Assembly: GCA_965242975.1 (NCBI GenBank)
Contig: CBDETS010000007.1
Span: forward strand, 62,001-126,000
Length of the DNA: 64,000 nt
Direction of reading: 5' to 3'
DNA from: JAPPHA01 sp965242975
GTDB taxonomy: Bacteria; Pseudomonadota; Alphaproteobacteria; Rhodobacterales; Rhodobacteraceae
Below are positions 55,335-63,586 of this stretch, piece after piece (the stretch's first letter is position 1; every line of letters starts with the position of its first letter). The notes beneath the pieces were generated by a model. That model made no database searches. It saw nothing but the letters and a program-made list of their open reading frames with translations, and was not told the DNA's origin. The translations under genes were made by a program, and so were the position numbers.

Positions 55335-56168
55335 CTAGTAGTTCTCACCCGGATCCCAATGGATGACGCGGGCTTCAACCCAGGTCACAAGAGCGAATCC
55401 GGCTATCGCCATCAAGGACGCGACGATGATCGTGGCGAAGAGCCGGGGTGTATCAAACACGTACATGCTCTGGAGTATCAGGTAACCGATTCCGGAGTTT
55501 GAGCCTATCCATTCACCGACAATCGCCCCAAGAACACACATCGTGACCGAGACTTTGAGGGCCGCGAAGGCATAAGGCAACGCCGCATAGAACCTCACCC
55601 GGCGGAATACTTGCGTCTTCGAGGCAGACAACACGTGCATGAGTTCAATCAGTTGGGGATTCACGGCGCGAAATCCCTGCACGGCGTTGACCAGTGTCGG
55701 AAAAAAACAGATCAGTGCCGCTATAAGCACCTTCGGCTCAATGCCATTGCCAAGCATGATTTTCAGCACGGGAGCAACGGCAATGATCGGGATTGTCTTG
55801 ATGAGGATGGCAACCGGATAGAACAGATCCTCGACGATCTTGTTGTAGACAAAGGATATTGCCACGAGTATCGCGACAATGTTGCCAAGAAGGAATCCCA
55901 GTGCGGCCTCGGTTATCGTGGGCACCGCATTCTGGGCCAAGAGTGTCCGGTCATTGTAGAGCGCGACCAGCACATCCGTCGGTGCCGGAACCAAATAGAT
56001 CGGAACCGAAAACACCTGGACGATTCCCTGCCAGATCACCAAGACAATAGCCAACCCGAGGGTTGCAAAGGCAAGTCCCCTGACGTTTCCCAGGAATGCG
56101 GCGAGCCTTCCATACAAACCGTCCGATACGGACGTTCCCGCAGTGCTCCCCGAATTCGTTCCTGTCAC
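55335..56168 (-). CDS. ABC transporter permease of the SsuC/TauC/ThiX type
   Basis: This 277-residue permease has about six hydrophobic segments. The EAA loop is HVLSASKTQVFRRVRFYAAL with PYAFAALKVSVTMCVLGAIV following, and GEWIGSNSGIGYLILQS is characteristic of the nitrate/sulphonate/taurine group. The first helix is FATLGLAIVLVIWQGIVQVF after a low-complexity N-terminus. It starts with GTG at 56168, four nt after the ATPase stop, with GGGTGA as ribosome binding site. It is last in a three-gene operon of receptor, ATPase and permease. Confidence 0.9.
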   Translation of the reverse strand: MTGTNSGSTAGTSVSDGLYGRLAAFLGNVRGLAFATLGLAIVLVIWQGIVQVFSVPIYLVPAPTDVLVALYNDRTLLAQNAVPTITEAALGFLLGNIVAILVAISFVYNKIVEDLFYPVAILIKTIPIIAVAPVLKIMLGNGIEPKVLIAALICFFPTLVNAVQGFRAVNPQLIELMHVLSASKTQVFRRVRFYAALPYAFAALKVSVTMCVLGAIVGEWIGSNSGIGYLILQSMYVFDTPRLFATIIVASLMAIAGFALVTWVEARVIHWDPGENY

Positions 56169-56172
56169 AGGT

Positions 56173-56940
56173 TCACCCTTTGTCCAACATGGCCCGCAAT
56201 TGTGCCACGTGCCGCCCGAGTTCCGGCGAATCCTTTACGGAGATCTGCCTGTCTTCGGGAAGCTCAACTGGAATCGTCGCGGCAATCCTGCTCGGACGGC
56301 GGCTCATCACGGCAACGCGTTGCGACAGGAATGCGGCTTCCTGAAGGGAATGGGTAACGAACACGATCGTCATGCCTGTTTCCTTCCAAATCCGTAGGAT
56401 TTCGACATTGAGCGTATCGCGCACCAGTTCGTCCAGTGCCCCGAACGGTTCATCCATTAACAGGATCCTCGGACGGGTAACCAGTGCCCGGGCGATGGAC
56501 ACCCGCTGGCGCATTCCGCCAGAGAGCTGGGACGGATAGGTGTTCTCGAATCCGTCCAGTTCAACGAGCTGGAGAGCGTCGTGCGGAGTCATCGCTTCGG
56601 ACTGTCGCTGGATCTGCGGTCCCACCTCGAGAGGCATGCGCACATTCGACAACACGGTCTCCCACGGCATCAGCACGGATTGCTGGAAGACCATGCTTAC
56701 AGCACGCTGCCTTCTGGCATCCGTTGGTGCCACGCCCAAGACTTCGACATGCCCGGTTGTCGGCGGAAGGATGTCCGCGATGACGCGCAACAGCGTCGAC
56801 TTTCCGCAACCGGAATGTCCAATGAGCGAAACGAACTCGCCTTCCCTCACTGTCAACGAAACTTCGCTGATTGCCTCTATTGCACGGTCGCCCGTTCCGA
56901 AGGTCACGGAAACCTGGCTGAGATCTATGGCGACCGGCAT
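56173..56940 (-). CDS. ABC transporter ATP-binding protein of the SsuB/TauB/ThiZ type
   Basis: This 255-residue ATPase shows Walker A (GHSGCGKSTLLRVIAD), the Q-loop (VFQQSVLMPWETVLSNVRMP, typical of the nitrate/taurine group), the signature LSGGMRQRVSIARAL, Walker B (ILLMDEPFGALDELVRD) and the switch histidine (VTHSLQEAAFLS). Length is normal. It lies 53 nt after the receptor gene and 4 nt before the permease. Confidence 0.93.
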   Translation of the reverse strand: MPVAIDLSQVSVTFGTGDRAIEAISEVSLTVREGEFVSLIGHSGCGKSTLLRVIADILPPTTGHVEVLGVAPTDARRQRAVSMVFQQSVLMPWETVLSNVRMPLEVGPQIQRQSEAMTPHDALQLVELDGFENTYPSQLSGGMRQRVSIARALVTRPRILLMDEPFGALDELVRDTLNVEILRIWKETGMTIVFVTHSLQEAAFLSQRVAVMSRRPSRIAATIPVELPEDRQISVKDSPELGRHVAQLRAMLDKG

Positions 56941-56993
56941 CTTGTCACTTGTTCGACCCGCCGGTTTTCCCGGATGGCCGGGTGGCCAGCAAC

Positions 56994-57992
56994 TTAACGT
57001 TTGGTTGTTTCGACCGAATCGAGAATTCGGCTGTCGAACACGTCCGCGTGCGTCATGCTGCTGTCGATTTCCCCGATTGCAATGTAGGTGTCCAGCGTCT
57101 GCTGCCAGCGATCCGACGATACGTTTCCGAATCCGAACTCCTTGGTTTCGTCCGTGTAGATGTATTCCGAAATCATCACGTCGAGGGCGGCGCGTTGTTT
57201 TTCCGGATCAAGCGCAGGCGCGTAATTCACCAGGATGTCGATCGCCTGGTCCGGATTGTCCGCGGCGAATGACCATCCAGCATCAACGCCCTCCACGTAC
57301 GCAGCCAGAAGATCAGCCTTCTCGTCAAGAGTCGGCTTGGTTGCTATCAAGTAGTTGGACTGGAACTGCAGGCCGTTGTCCCAGATTGATTGCGCGTTGA
57401 ATCCGCCGGGATTCGTGACGACCGGTTCCAGGGCGGCGGTGTTGGTTGGCCAAGCACCGACAACATCGACTTGGTCCTGCAGCAGGGCAGGAACCTGGGC
57501 TTGGACAAATGTAATGTCCTCAAATTTCAGGCCATTGTGGTCAAGGATGGCGATTATCTGGGGGACAGCGCTCTGTGCCGACCCGATTCGCATACCCTTC
57601 CAATCCTTGATGCTCTTGATGTTCTTTTCTCCCAGGGAATAGTATGTCAGCGGCGCTTTCTGGAAAGTTGCCGCGAAAGAGATGATCGGCAGCTTGTTGT
57701 TCGCCGCGTACATGATCTGCGGAGCGTAGCCGACTGCAATGTCGACGGTCCCTCCGAGCAGTTCCTGAATCGCGTTTGCAGTAGGTCCGCCTGGCAGCAA
57801 CTCGACATCCAGGCCGCGATCGGCGAAATAGCCCTTTTCCAGCGCAACCACCTCTCCGATGCTGCCGGCATCAACCAGCCAGCTCAACTGAACGCTGAGC
57901 GGTTCAGACTGTGCCGAGATCGATGTGCCCCAAATCGCCGCTGTCGTGCAACAGGCGGTCAATCCCGTCAGTAGTGTTCGTCTTGTTTGCAT
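56994..57992 (-). CDS. ABC transporter substrate-binding protein of the NMT1/ThiY/SsuA type
   Basis: This 332-residue periplasmic receptor has a signal peptide beginning MQTRRTLLTGLTACCTTAAI, with a possible twin-arginine pair. The mature part shows VQLSWLVDAGSIGEVVALEK and GYFADRGLDVELLPGGPTAN, then VDIAVGYAPQIMYAANNKLP, typical of the NMT1 group that binds pyrimidine precursors, sulphonates, sulphate esters, nitrate or riboflavin-like compounds. The ATG at 57992 has GGAGGG 7 nt upstream; a nearby ATG is out of frame. Unlike the other receptor genes here, no strong stem-loop follows it. Two neighbours suggest different ligands: the pyrimidine phosphorylase on one side and the sulfatase on the other. 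Confidence 0.9.
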   Translation of the reverse strand: MQTRRTLLTGLTACCTTAAIWGTSISAQSEPLSVQLSWLVDAGSIGEVVALEKGYFADRGLDVELLPGGPTANAIQELLGGTVDIAVGYAPQIMYAANNKLPIISFAATFQKAPLTYYSLGEKNIKSIKDWKGMRIGSAQSAVPQIIAILDHNGLKFEDITFVQAQVPALLQDQVDVVGAWPTNTAALEPVVTNPGGFNAQSIWDNGLQFQSNYLIATKPTLDEKADLLAAYVEGVDAGWSFAADNPDQAIDILVNYAPALDPEKQRAALDVMISEYIYTDETKEFGFGNVSSDRWQQTLDTYIAIGEIDSSMTHADVFDSRILDSVETTKR

Positions 57993-58890
57993 TTTGCATC
58001 CCTCCCAAGATGAGTTTTCACTTTCGACGGTAGCTTAGAATTCGGACCAAAGGAAGACCTGCGACGGCTGCCTGAACCACGTCGAGCCTGACGACTGCGG
58101 GGTAAGGAGTGCCTGGAAACCGTCAGAAATCTGCCCGAATGTGCTTTCGCGCCGCATGACCGGGCCGATGGTACAGTGGATCGCTGCCTGAACCCGCGAA
58201 TGCAAGGGACTCCGCCTCCTCTCACAATCCATGCCGCGGTCGGGAGCGATGTGCAATTCACCGGAGGAGCGTCTCTTGCCTTCAGTGCGGGCGTCATCGC
58301 ATCTGGCTGCAGATCGTGACATAGCGAGATGAGGTCCGTGCCAGGCGGTTCTGGTCCGGGAAGCTCCGGTCCCATCCGGTTCAGCGCGTGGCAATCGTTG
58401 CTCGAGGATCACCAGAGATTGAGAATCCTCCGTGTGCCGATCGATCGTTCGGCGGGACCGGACAAACGTCAACCCACGCCTGTGTTCGCTCGGACAGGGC
58501 CCGGTTCGAAACCGGCGCGCCGGTATTCCCGGGCCGGGAGGCAGCGACCACAAAACCCGGTCGTCCGTGGAAAGATGTCTTTCGCATTCCCGAGCGATGT
58601 TATTGAATGCGTCGTGTCCGCGATTCCCGTGTACAGTTCGCGCGCGTGGACCAAGCAAGATATCCATCAACACGGGGGGGGTGCGACCCGTGAGACCGGT
58701 TCGCCAGAAACTGGCGGCAGACTGTTGCGCAATTTCAGGATCCGGTGTGAAACTCTGGCAAGCACGGCATCCCGAAACCCAATCCGCTTCGGCGGTCGTC
58801 GCCGATGCCGTGAGCCGGACCGCACAATCAGGTCCCTTCCTTACAACGCGGCGCACGTCACGCGGTTAGCCCTGACGAAGGAGAACGAAC
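57993..58890. other. 898-nt divergent intergenic region
   Basis: This interval separates the NMT1-type importer (minus) from the sulfatase (plus). Long overlapping frames exist on both strands (for example 58035-58856 minus and 58329-59003 plus), but they contradict each other, have arginine-rich compositions typical of chance GC-rich frames and lack known motifs. It could be the remains of a decayed gene, but I cannot identify one. Confidence 0.45.
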
Positions 58891-61098
58891 ATGAGCGATT
58901 TTCCGGGCAAGATCGGCCGTACGATTGCGGATTCGAGGCCTTGGTGGCCGAGCCCGCCGGAACGCGACAAGGTCTTGCCAAACATCGTCACGATACTCTT
59001 TGATGATACGGGTTGGGCCGATTTCGGCTGTTACGGCTCGGAGGTCAGCACGCCGAACATTGACTCGCTCGCAGCCGCCGGCCTTAGGTACACCAATTTT
59101 CACGTGACACCGTTGTGTTCGCCAACGAGGGCATGCCTCTTGACCGGCCGTAACCACCACAACGTGGGCATGCGGTGCCTTTCCGACACCGACACGGGAT
59201 TTCCCAATGGTCGCGGTGCTGTTGACAGGAACGTACCGGTCCTTCCGGAAATGTTGCGCGAACTGGGTTACGCCACCTACATGGTTGGCAAATGGCACCT
59301 GACACCGTCGAAAGAAATCACCTCCGCCGGCCCCTATTGCAACTGGCCTGTAAATCGCGGGTTCGATCGCTTTTACGGCTTTCTGGGAGGGTGTACGGAT
59401 CAGTACGCACCGGAACTCGTTCAGGACAATCACATGGTCGACCCGCCGCTCCGCGCAGGTTACCATCTGTCGGAGGATCTGTGCGACAGGGCGATCAGCT
59501 ACTTTCGCGACCATGCCAGCATCCGGAAGACCTCGCCCTTTTACATGCATTTCTGCTTTGGTGCGACACATGCTCCAATTCAGGTTCATCGAAATTACGT
59601 AGACAAGTACGACGGGGTTTTTGAAAAGGGGTGGGACCAGGTCCGGGAAGATCGTCTTGCCCGACAGGTCGAACTCGGTCTGGTTCCCGAGAACACGAAA
59701 CTGGTTCCGCGTAATCCCGGAGTCCCGGAGTGGTCAAGCCTTTCAGGCGATGAGCGGCGGCTTTTCTCGCGTCTTCAAGCGGCGTATGCGGGTTTTCTGG
59801 ATCACTCCGACGTGCAGATCGGACGACTAATCTCCGAATTGAAGCGCCTTGATCTCCATGACAATACGATTTTCATGGTTTTTTCCGACAACGGGGCCTC
59901 CATGGAAGGTGGGCTGACCGGTGCCGTGGACTGCAATGCCGCGTATTCAGGCGAAGCCGAACCGGTTTCGGAAATGGTCAAGCGTCTCCGCGACGTAGGT
60001 GGGATGTCGGGACCGTCCCACTACCCGGAAGGTTGGGCCATGGCCGGCAATACGCCTTTTAGGCGTTACAAGCAATTTGTGGACCTCGGCGGAGTCCGTT
60101 CACCTCTGGTTTTCAGTTGGCCGATGGGCATGCGGAACCAAGGAGAAGTCCGCAGCCAGTTCCTGCACGTGGTCGATGTTGCTCCGACCCTAATGGATCT
60201 TGTCGGCGAGCGGCACGGTGCGGCATTCGACGGGGCGAGCTTTCGCGCAACACTGGCGGATTCGGACGCACCTGCTCCTCGCAATGTCCAGTATTGGGAA
60301 ATGTTCGGCCGCCGTGCCGTCTATTGCGATGGGTGGAAGGCCGTGTCCGAACACGAAAAGGGGGACGACTATGCCGCAGATGCCTGGCACCTTTACGATA
60401 CGAACAACGACTTCTCAGAAAATACCGACCTTGCTGCACAGTGTCCGAACAAGCTGACCCAATTACAGGATATCTGGTGGCAGGAGGCGGAAAACAACGG
60501 TGTCATGCCGCTTGATGACCGGACCCTTGTGGACATTATCACCTTCCGACAACCCAACGGATTGATGGGTGAGCGCGAAATAACGTTTCATCCGGGGCAG
60601 GGGCACGTCTCACATGTGAGCATGATAACATCCAGCGAAAGGCCCATGGAAATTACCGCCCATTTCAATGGACCTCTCCAAGGCGAAGAAGGCGTTCTGG
60701 TTGCCGCCGGCGACAGGATCGGAGGCTACTCGCTCTATGTCAAGAACGGAAAGCTGAGCTACGAATACATACGGCTCAGGCACCGTAGCCGATTGTCCGG
60801 CACGTTGCCTTCGGAAACACGTACCTGCAGGCTCGTGAACAGTCTGGATGCCGACAGGAAAATCCGCACACAGCTGTTTGCAGATGGCAGATTGGTCGCC
60901 GAAGCGGGCGTGGGTGATGCGTCCCGCCATCTCTCCTTTTGGGGTCTCGACATAGGTCGCGACGCGGCCGTACCCGTGAGCGATGCGTACAAAGCACCCT
61001 TCGCATTTCCCCAGGCAAAACTCGATCGCATCGAAATGCGGTTCTTCGAGAACCTCGATGCAGAAAGCATCGCGCGCACGTCAAGGCTGGCTGAATAA
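58891..61098 (+). CDS. Arylsulfatase-type sulfatase (formylglycine dependent)
   Basis: This 735-residue enzyme should release sulphate from sulphate esters. The formylglycine signature is CSPTR, with C76 in HVTPLCSPTRACLLTGRNHH; a cysteine-type motif needs an FGE-like maturase, which is not in this window. Metal ligands are D38 and D39 in VTILFDDTGWADFGCYG and the Asp-Asn pair in FMVFSDNGASMEG. Substrate-site segments include MVGKWHLTPSKE and HAPIQVHRNYVDKY. The last about 200 residues (from about 540) look like the beta-sandwich domain attached to large arylsulfatases. No signal peptide is seen, so the enzyme is probably cytoplasmic, like Pseudomonas AtsA. AAGGAG precedes the ATG at 58891. 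Confidence 0.92.
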   Translation: MSDFPGKIGRTIADSRPWWPSPPERDKVLPNIVTILFDDTGWADFGCYGSEVSTPNIDSLAAAGLRYTNFHVTPLCSPTRACLLTGRNHHNVGMRCLSDTDTGFPNGRGAVDRNVPVLPEMLRELGYATYMVGKWHLTPSKEITSAGPYCNWPVNRGFDRFYGFLGGCTDQYAPELVQDNHMVDPPLRAGYHLSEDLCDRAISYFRDHASIRKTSPFYMHFCFGATHAPIQVHRNYVDKYDGVFEKGWDQVREDRLARQVELGLVPENTKLVPRNPGVPEWSSLSGDERRLFSRLQAAYAGFLDHSDVQIGRLISELKRLDLHDNTIFMVFSDNGASMEGGLTGAVDCNAAYSGEAEPVSEMVKRLRDVGGMSGPSHYPEGWAMAGNTPFRRYKQFVDLGGVRSPLVFSWPMGMRNQGEVRSQFLHVVDVAPTLMDLVGERHGAAFDGASFRATLADSDAPAPRNVQYWEMFGRRAVYCDGWKAVSEHEKGDDYAADAWHLYDTNNDFSENTDLAAQCPNKLTQLQDIWWQEAENNGVMPLDDRTLVDIITFRQPNGLMGEREITFHPGQGHVSHVSMITSSERPMEITAHFNGPLQGEEGVLVAAGDRIGGYSLYVKNGKLSYEYIRLRHRSRLSGTLPSETRTCRLVNSLDADRKIRTQLFADGRLVAEAGVGDASRHLSFWGLDIGRDAAVPVSDAYKAPFAFPQAKLDRIEMRFFENLDAESIARTSRLAE

Positions 61099-61251
61099 GT
61101 TGCAAGCCTTTGGTGTTGGCAATGGAGGAGTCTCCGACACTTGATCTCTGACCGACGCCCATGTTCAGAGGCCCCCACATCGGGTGGTGGTCATGTTCAG
61201 CCCGAGGAACGCCTTTTGATTCAAGGCACCATGCGAATTGTTTCGGTTAAG

Positions 61252-61271
61252 TAGTGTCCGCCAGAAAACCC
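61252..61271 (+). repeat. Left terminal inverted repeat of the ISNCY-like element
   Basis: TAGTGTCCGCCAGAAAACCC pairs with the right end at 15 of 20 positions, with the core GCC-GAAAA best conserved. It lies 210 bp beyond the transposase stop codon. The stretch between holds no gene but several GC-rich inverted repeats. Confidence 0.65.
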
Positions 61272-61480
61272 CCTCTCTTCGGCTGCGGTGGACGACGATT
61301 TTCGACAAACCGGGATGCCGCGATGCGGCAATTCTCCCCGCTTCGGGATATTGACGCGTCCCGAGCCGCAGGTTTTCCGCCCACCGGACCGAATTTCGCG
61401 GCTTTCGCCGCCTTCAGCCCATAGGGAACCGTTCCCGCTCCGGGCGGGCCACGAATGAACCGGTGTTTCGGGGAGTGCCG

Positions 61481-62887
61481 TCAGGCGGCGCGTCGTCGTC
61501 GCGCCTTTCGACGCAGCAGAAGACCGATGCGGTGAATGTTGAGAGCGACCACGGAGAGTGCCACAACGCGGGCAAAGCCCTCCGCCCCGTACGCCAGGAC
61601 CCGGTCGAGACCGCGGTGCTCAAGGTTGTTGATCGCCGATTCCACCGCCGGATGCTGGCGACGCATCGCCGCGAACTCCTCGCCCTGTTCGCGCTCTCGC
61701 TCCGCCGTGTTGAGGTAGCCCTTCTTCGGCAGCACGTTGTGATCGAGCAGTTCGTCAAGGCGGACACGGTTTTCGGGGCTGTGAAAGCCGCGGTCGAAGC
61801 TCACCGCGCGGAGTTCGGGAAACCGCGCCTGGGCAGCCTCGACCATCGGCACCGCGTAGTCCACGTCGCTGCCCTCCCACATGATCTCGTGGTGCAGGAC
61901 AAAGCCGTGCCGGTCTTCCAGGATGCAGACCGGAACGCCAAGCTCCACCGGACATCCCGCCTTGCCCTTCGCGACCCAGCGCGTGTGCGGCTCGAAGATC
62001 GAGAACACCTTCTCGTCCTGAGGGATGGTCTCGCCCTTGAGAAGACGGCGGTCGATCTGGTCAATCTGACGCTTCGCATGGGCGATATAGCCTTCGATCT
62101 CCACGATCTTCCAGGCTTTCACCCCATGCGCGGCCAGAACCGAAAGGCTGGCCTCCGCACGCGCGACAAGATCAAGGCAGCGCCCGAGATATGCCTCCAC
62201 ATGCTCCGGACGCGCCCGCCGCGTTGCCCGCACCCTGTGAAACAACCGCCGCACCAGCCGCGTCAGGTGCTTCCATTGGCGCCAGCCACGAACACCGCTC
62301 TTCGCCGCCGCTCGGCCCACCGCACGGATCAGGCAGCGCATCGCGTCCCACAGGAGACTGACATCCGTCGGATAGTGCACGTCGGTCTCGACCACGAAGC
62401 TATCACAGCGCCCGACCAAGGGCGCGCCAGGCTTTTTTCTCGCGACCGCATGGCCGCTCTCCACTACCAGGTCGTTGACCGCAACAAGCAGTTCGGGGCG
62501 CAGAAGGCTCACGTTGTCCACCAGCCTCTGGTAGCCGTAGCGATAATCGTCCCAGACATCCGCATGGCCAAGGAAGCGGCGCAACGTCTTGTGCTCGTTC
62601 ACCAGCTCGTGGAGACGGTCGAAATCGCAGCCCAGCCCCTGCTTGATCACCCCCATCACGAGGATCCGCCACATCTCCATGCCCGGCCGCCCGACCTTCC
62701 TGTCGATGCCGGGAAGGATGTGCTCATCGAGGAGGGCGAACAGCCGGGAGCGGAAATGCTCGTCGGCGTAGAGATGCTGCAGTCCCAGCAGCAGGGCCGG
62801 GATGTCGTCCCTGGACTTGAGGTCCAGCTCGATTTTTTCGATGTGAACCTCGCCGAGTTCCATCTGCGGATTGCGTACCTGTCTCAT
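61481..62887 (-). CDS. ISNCY family transposase
   Basis: This 468-residue transposase has the N-terminal region typical of the ISNCY group (MRQVRNPQMELGEVHIEKIE with LDLKSRDDIPALLLGLQHLY), followed by RPGMEMWRILVMGVIKQGLG. The catalytic DDE-type region includes VVETDVHYPTDVSLLWDAMR, which holds the first aspartate in a transposase_11-like setting, later AVSFDRGFHSPENRVRL, and near the end EREQGEEFAAMRRQHPAVES with the glutamate. The basic tail LLRRKARRRRAA is common. GAGG stands upstream of two consecutive ATG codons; the second (62887) is better spaced. The frame is complete. Confidence 0.85.
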   Translation of the reverse strand: MRQVRNPQMELGEVHIEKIELDLKSRDDIPALLLGLQHLYADEHFRSRLFALLDEHILPGIDRKVGRPGMEMWRILVMGVIKQGLGCDFDRLHELVNEHKTLRRFLGHADVWDDYRYGYQRLVDNVSLLRPELLVAVNDLVVESGHAVARKKPGAPLVGRCDSFVVETDVHYPTDVSLLWDAMRCLIRAVGRAAAKSGVRGWRQWKHLTRLVRRLFHRVRATRRARPEHVEAYLGRCLDLVARAEASLSVLAAHGVKAWKIVEIEGYIAHAKRQIDQIDRRLLKGETIPQDEKVFSIFEPHTRWVAKGKAGCPVELGVPVCILEDRHGFVLHHEIMWEGSDVDYAVPMVEAAQARFPELRAVSFDRGFHSPENRVRLDELLDHNVLPKKGYLNTAEREREQGEEFAAMRRQHPAVESAINNLEHRGLDRVLAYGAEGFARVVALSVVALNIHRIGLLLRRKARRRRAA

Positions 62888-63012
62888 CATTACCTCGCGA
62901 AGAAGTGCGCATATCGGCCCGAATTGGGCCAAAAGGGGCTGAAAGCGGGATTTCGGTCGTGATCTTCGCGGCGAGAATACCGTTATTTATCACATAGAGT
63001 CAATGACTTATT

Positions 63013-63032
63013 GGATTTTCGGGCAAGCACTA
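63013..63032 (-). repeat. Right terminal inverted repeat of the ISNCY-like element
   Basis: GGATTTTCGGGCAAGCACTA, read on the complementary strand, matches the left end at 15 of 20 positions. It lies 125 bp upstream of the transposase start and is followed directly by a GC-rich direct repeat outside the element. Confidence 0.65.
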
Positions 63033-63037
63033 AGTAG

Positions 63038-63076
63038 CACCCCCCCGCGCGGCGGCGGCCCTCTCGCGAAAGTAAA
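63038..63076 (+). repeat. Direct repeat, copy 1, abutting the ISNCY right end
   Basis: A GC-rich block beginning with a run of C (CACCCCCCCGCGCGG), then GGCGGCCCTCTCGCGAAAG and TAAA, is repeated with few changes at 63320-63356. Copy 1 begins only about 6 bp outside the insertion sequence. Confidence 0.6.
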
Positions 63077-63079
63077 CCC

Positions 63080-63298
63080 GTCGCGATCACCGCAACGGCG
63101 GGCGAGCTTGCATGGCTGATCTGCACGCTGGTAGCCTGCGGCGGGGAATGTGTGGAGCGCGGGGTCGAGACCTATGAGAAGCGCCGCATCAACCGGACGG
63201 TCTCGAACCTCGGCCGGCGTGCCAGGAAACTCGGCTACAAACTGATCAAGGCCGTCGAAAATGCGGATGTGACGAATCCCGCAGAATCAATGGCGTAG
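63080..63298 (+). pseudogene. Unrecognised coding fragment between insertion sequences
   Basis: An open frame of 72 sense codons ending in TAG contains ELAWLICTLVACGGECVERG and YEKRRINRTVSNLGRRARKL-GYKLIKAV, with a composition like a real basic protein end. It has no convincing start; the frame runs back into the direct repeat and the insertion sequence boundary. It may be the C-terminal end of a gene cut by the element. I do not recognise the family. Confidence 0.3.
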
Positions 63299-63319
63299 AG
63301 GGATTTTACTCAAGAGCCA

Positions 63320-63356
63320 CCACCCCCGCGCGGCGCCGGCCCTGTCGCGAAAGTAA
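63320..63356 (+). repeat. Direct repeat, copy 2
   Basis: CACCCCCGCGCGGCGCCGG followed by CCCTGTCGCGAAAGTAAA is a near copy of 63038-63076 (two bases shorter, with a few substitutions). The two copies flank the coding fragment at 63080-63298, suggesting a duplicated segment or the ends of a small or decayed mobile element. Confidence 0.6.
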
Positions 63357-63540
63357 ATGGTGCTTGCGGCGACGGTACCGAAGGTGTGATCTGTCTGCAG
63401 GTCGGGGCAGTCGAGGTCCGATGAGCAATGGCGTGCTCTGTCACCCGTACAAGAGCTTGGCCCGAACCATGATCGGCGTCTGTCACTGATGGCACGGTTC
63501 TGCCGTGACCTCGTTCAAGAGATTGAAGTTTCGCTGTGGT
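63357..63540 (+). other. Non-coding left end of an IS110-family element, candidate bridge RNA region
   Basis: This stretch lies just upstream of an IS110-family transposase and contains no supported gene. A small perfect hairpin (CACGG/CCGTG, 63493-63497 and 63503-63507) is visible. In IS110-group elements the non-coding end ahead of the transposase encodes the bridge RNA that guides recombination, so it may do so here. The left boundary of the element is not identifiable by eye. Confidence 0.35.
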
Positions 63541-63580
63541 TCCTCCCTGACCTGAGTGAAAACAGACGGTCAGGGGAGGA
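63541..63580 (+). promoter_or_regulatory. Stem-loop sequestering the IS110 transposase ribosome binding site
   Basis: TCCTCCCTGACC (63541-63552) pairs with GGTCAGGGGAGGA (63568-63580) over 12 bp with a single bulged G and a 15-nt loop. The right arm contains the GGGGAGGA Shine-Dalgarno sequence of the transposase, so the structure should hide it and limit translation, a common safeguard against excess transposition. Confidence 0.65.
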
Positions 63581-63586
63581 ATGTCC

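Larger units (their letters stand above)
61252..63032 (-). mobile_element. ISNCY-like insertion sequence
   Basis: The element is about 1.78 kb and contains one transposase gene on the minus strand. Its ends are related inverted repeats, TAGTGTCCGCCAGAAAACCC (61252-61271) and the complement of 63013-63032, agreeing at 15 of 20 positions. The sequence TAAGTAG occurs at both ends (61248-61254 and 63031-63037), which may be a 7-bp target duplication, in which case the true ends begin just inside it. The coding frame is intact, so the element may be active. Confidence 0.75.

Noticed and set aside
56941..56993. Possible hairpin after the NMT1-type receptor gene like those after other receptors
   Set aside because: Only 4-5 bp complementary pieces are present, far weaker than the 9-12 bp stems elsewhere.
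58035..58856. Possible 273-residue minus-strand protein between importer and sulfatase
   Set aside because: It conflicts with equally long frames on the other strand, begins without a ribosome binding site and shows no motif.
61463..62962. Plus-strand open frame of 499 codons opposite the ISNCY transposase
   Set aside because: The minus-strand frame matches the transposase family; the opposite frame is rich in His, Arg and Gln and matches nothing I know.
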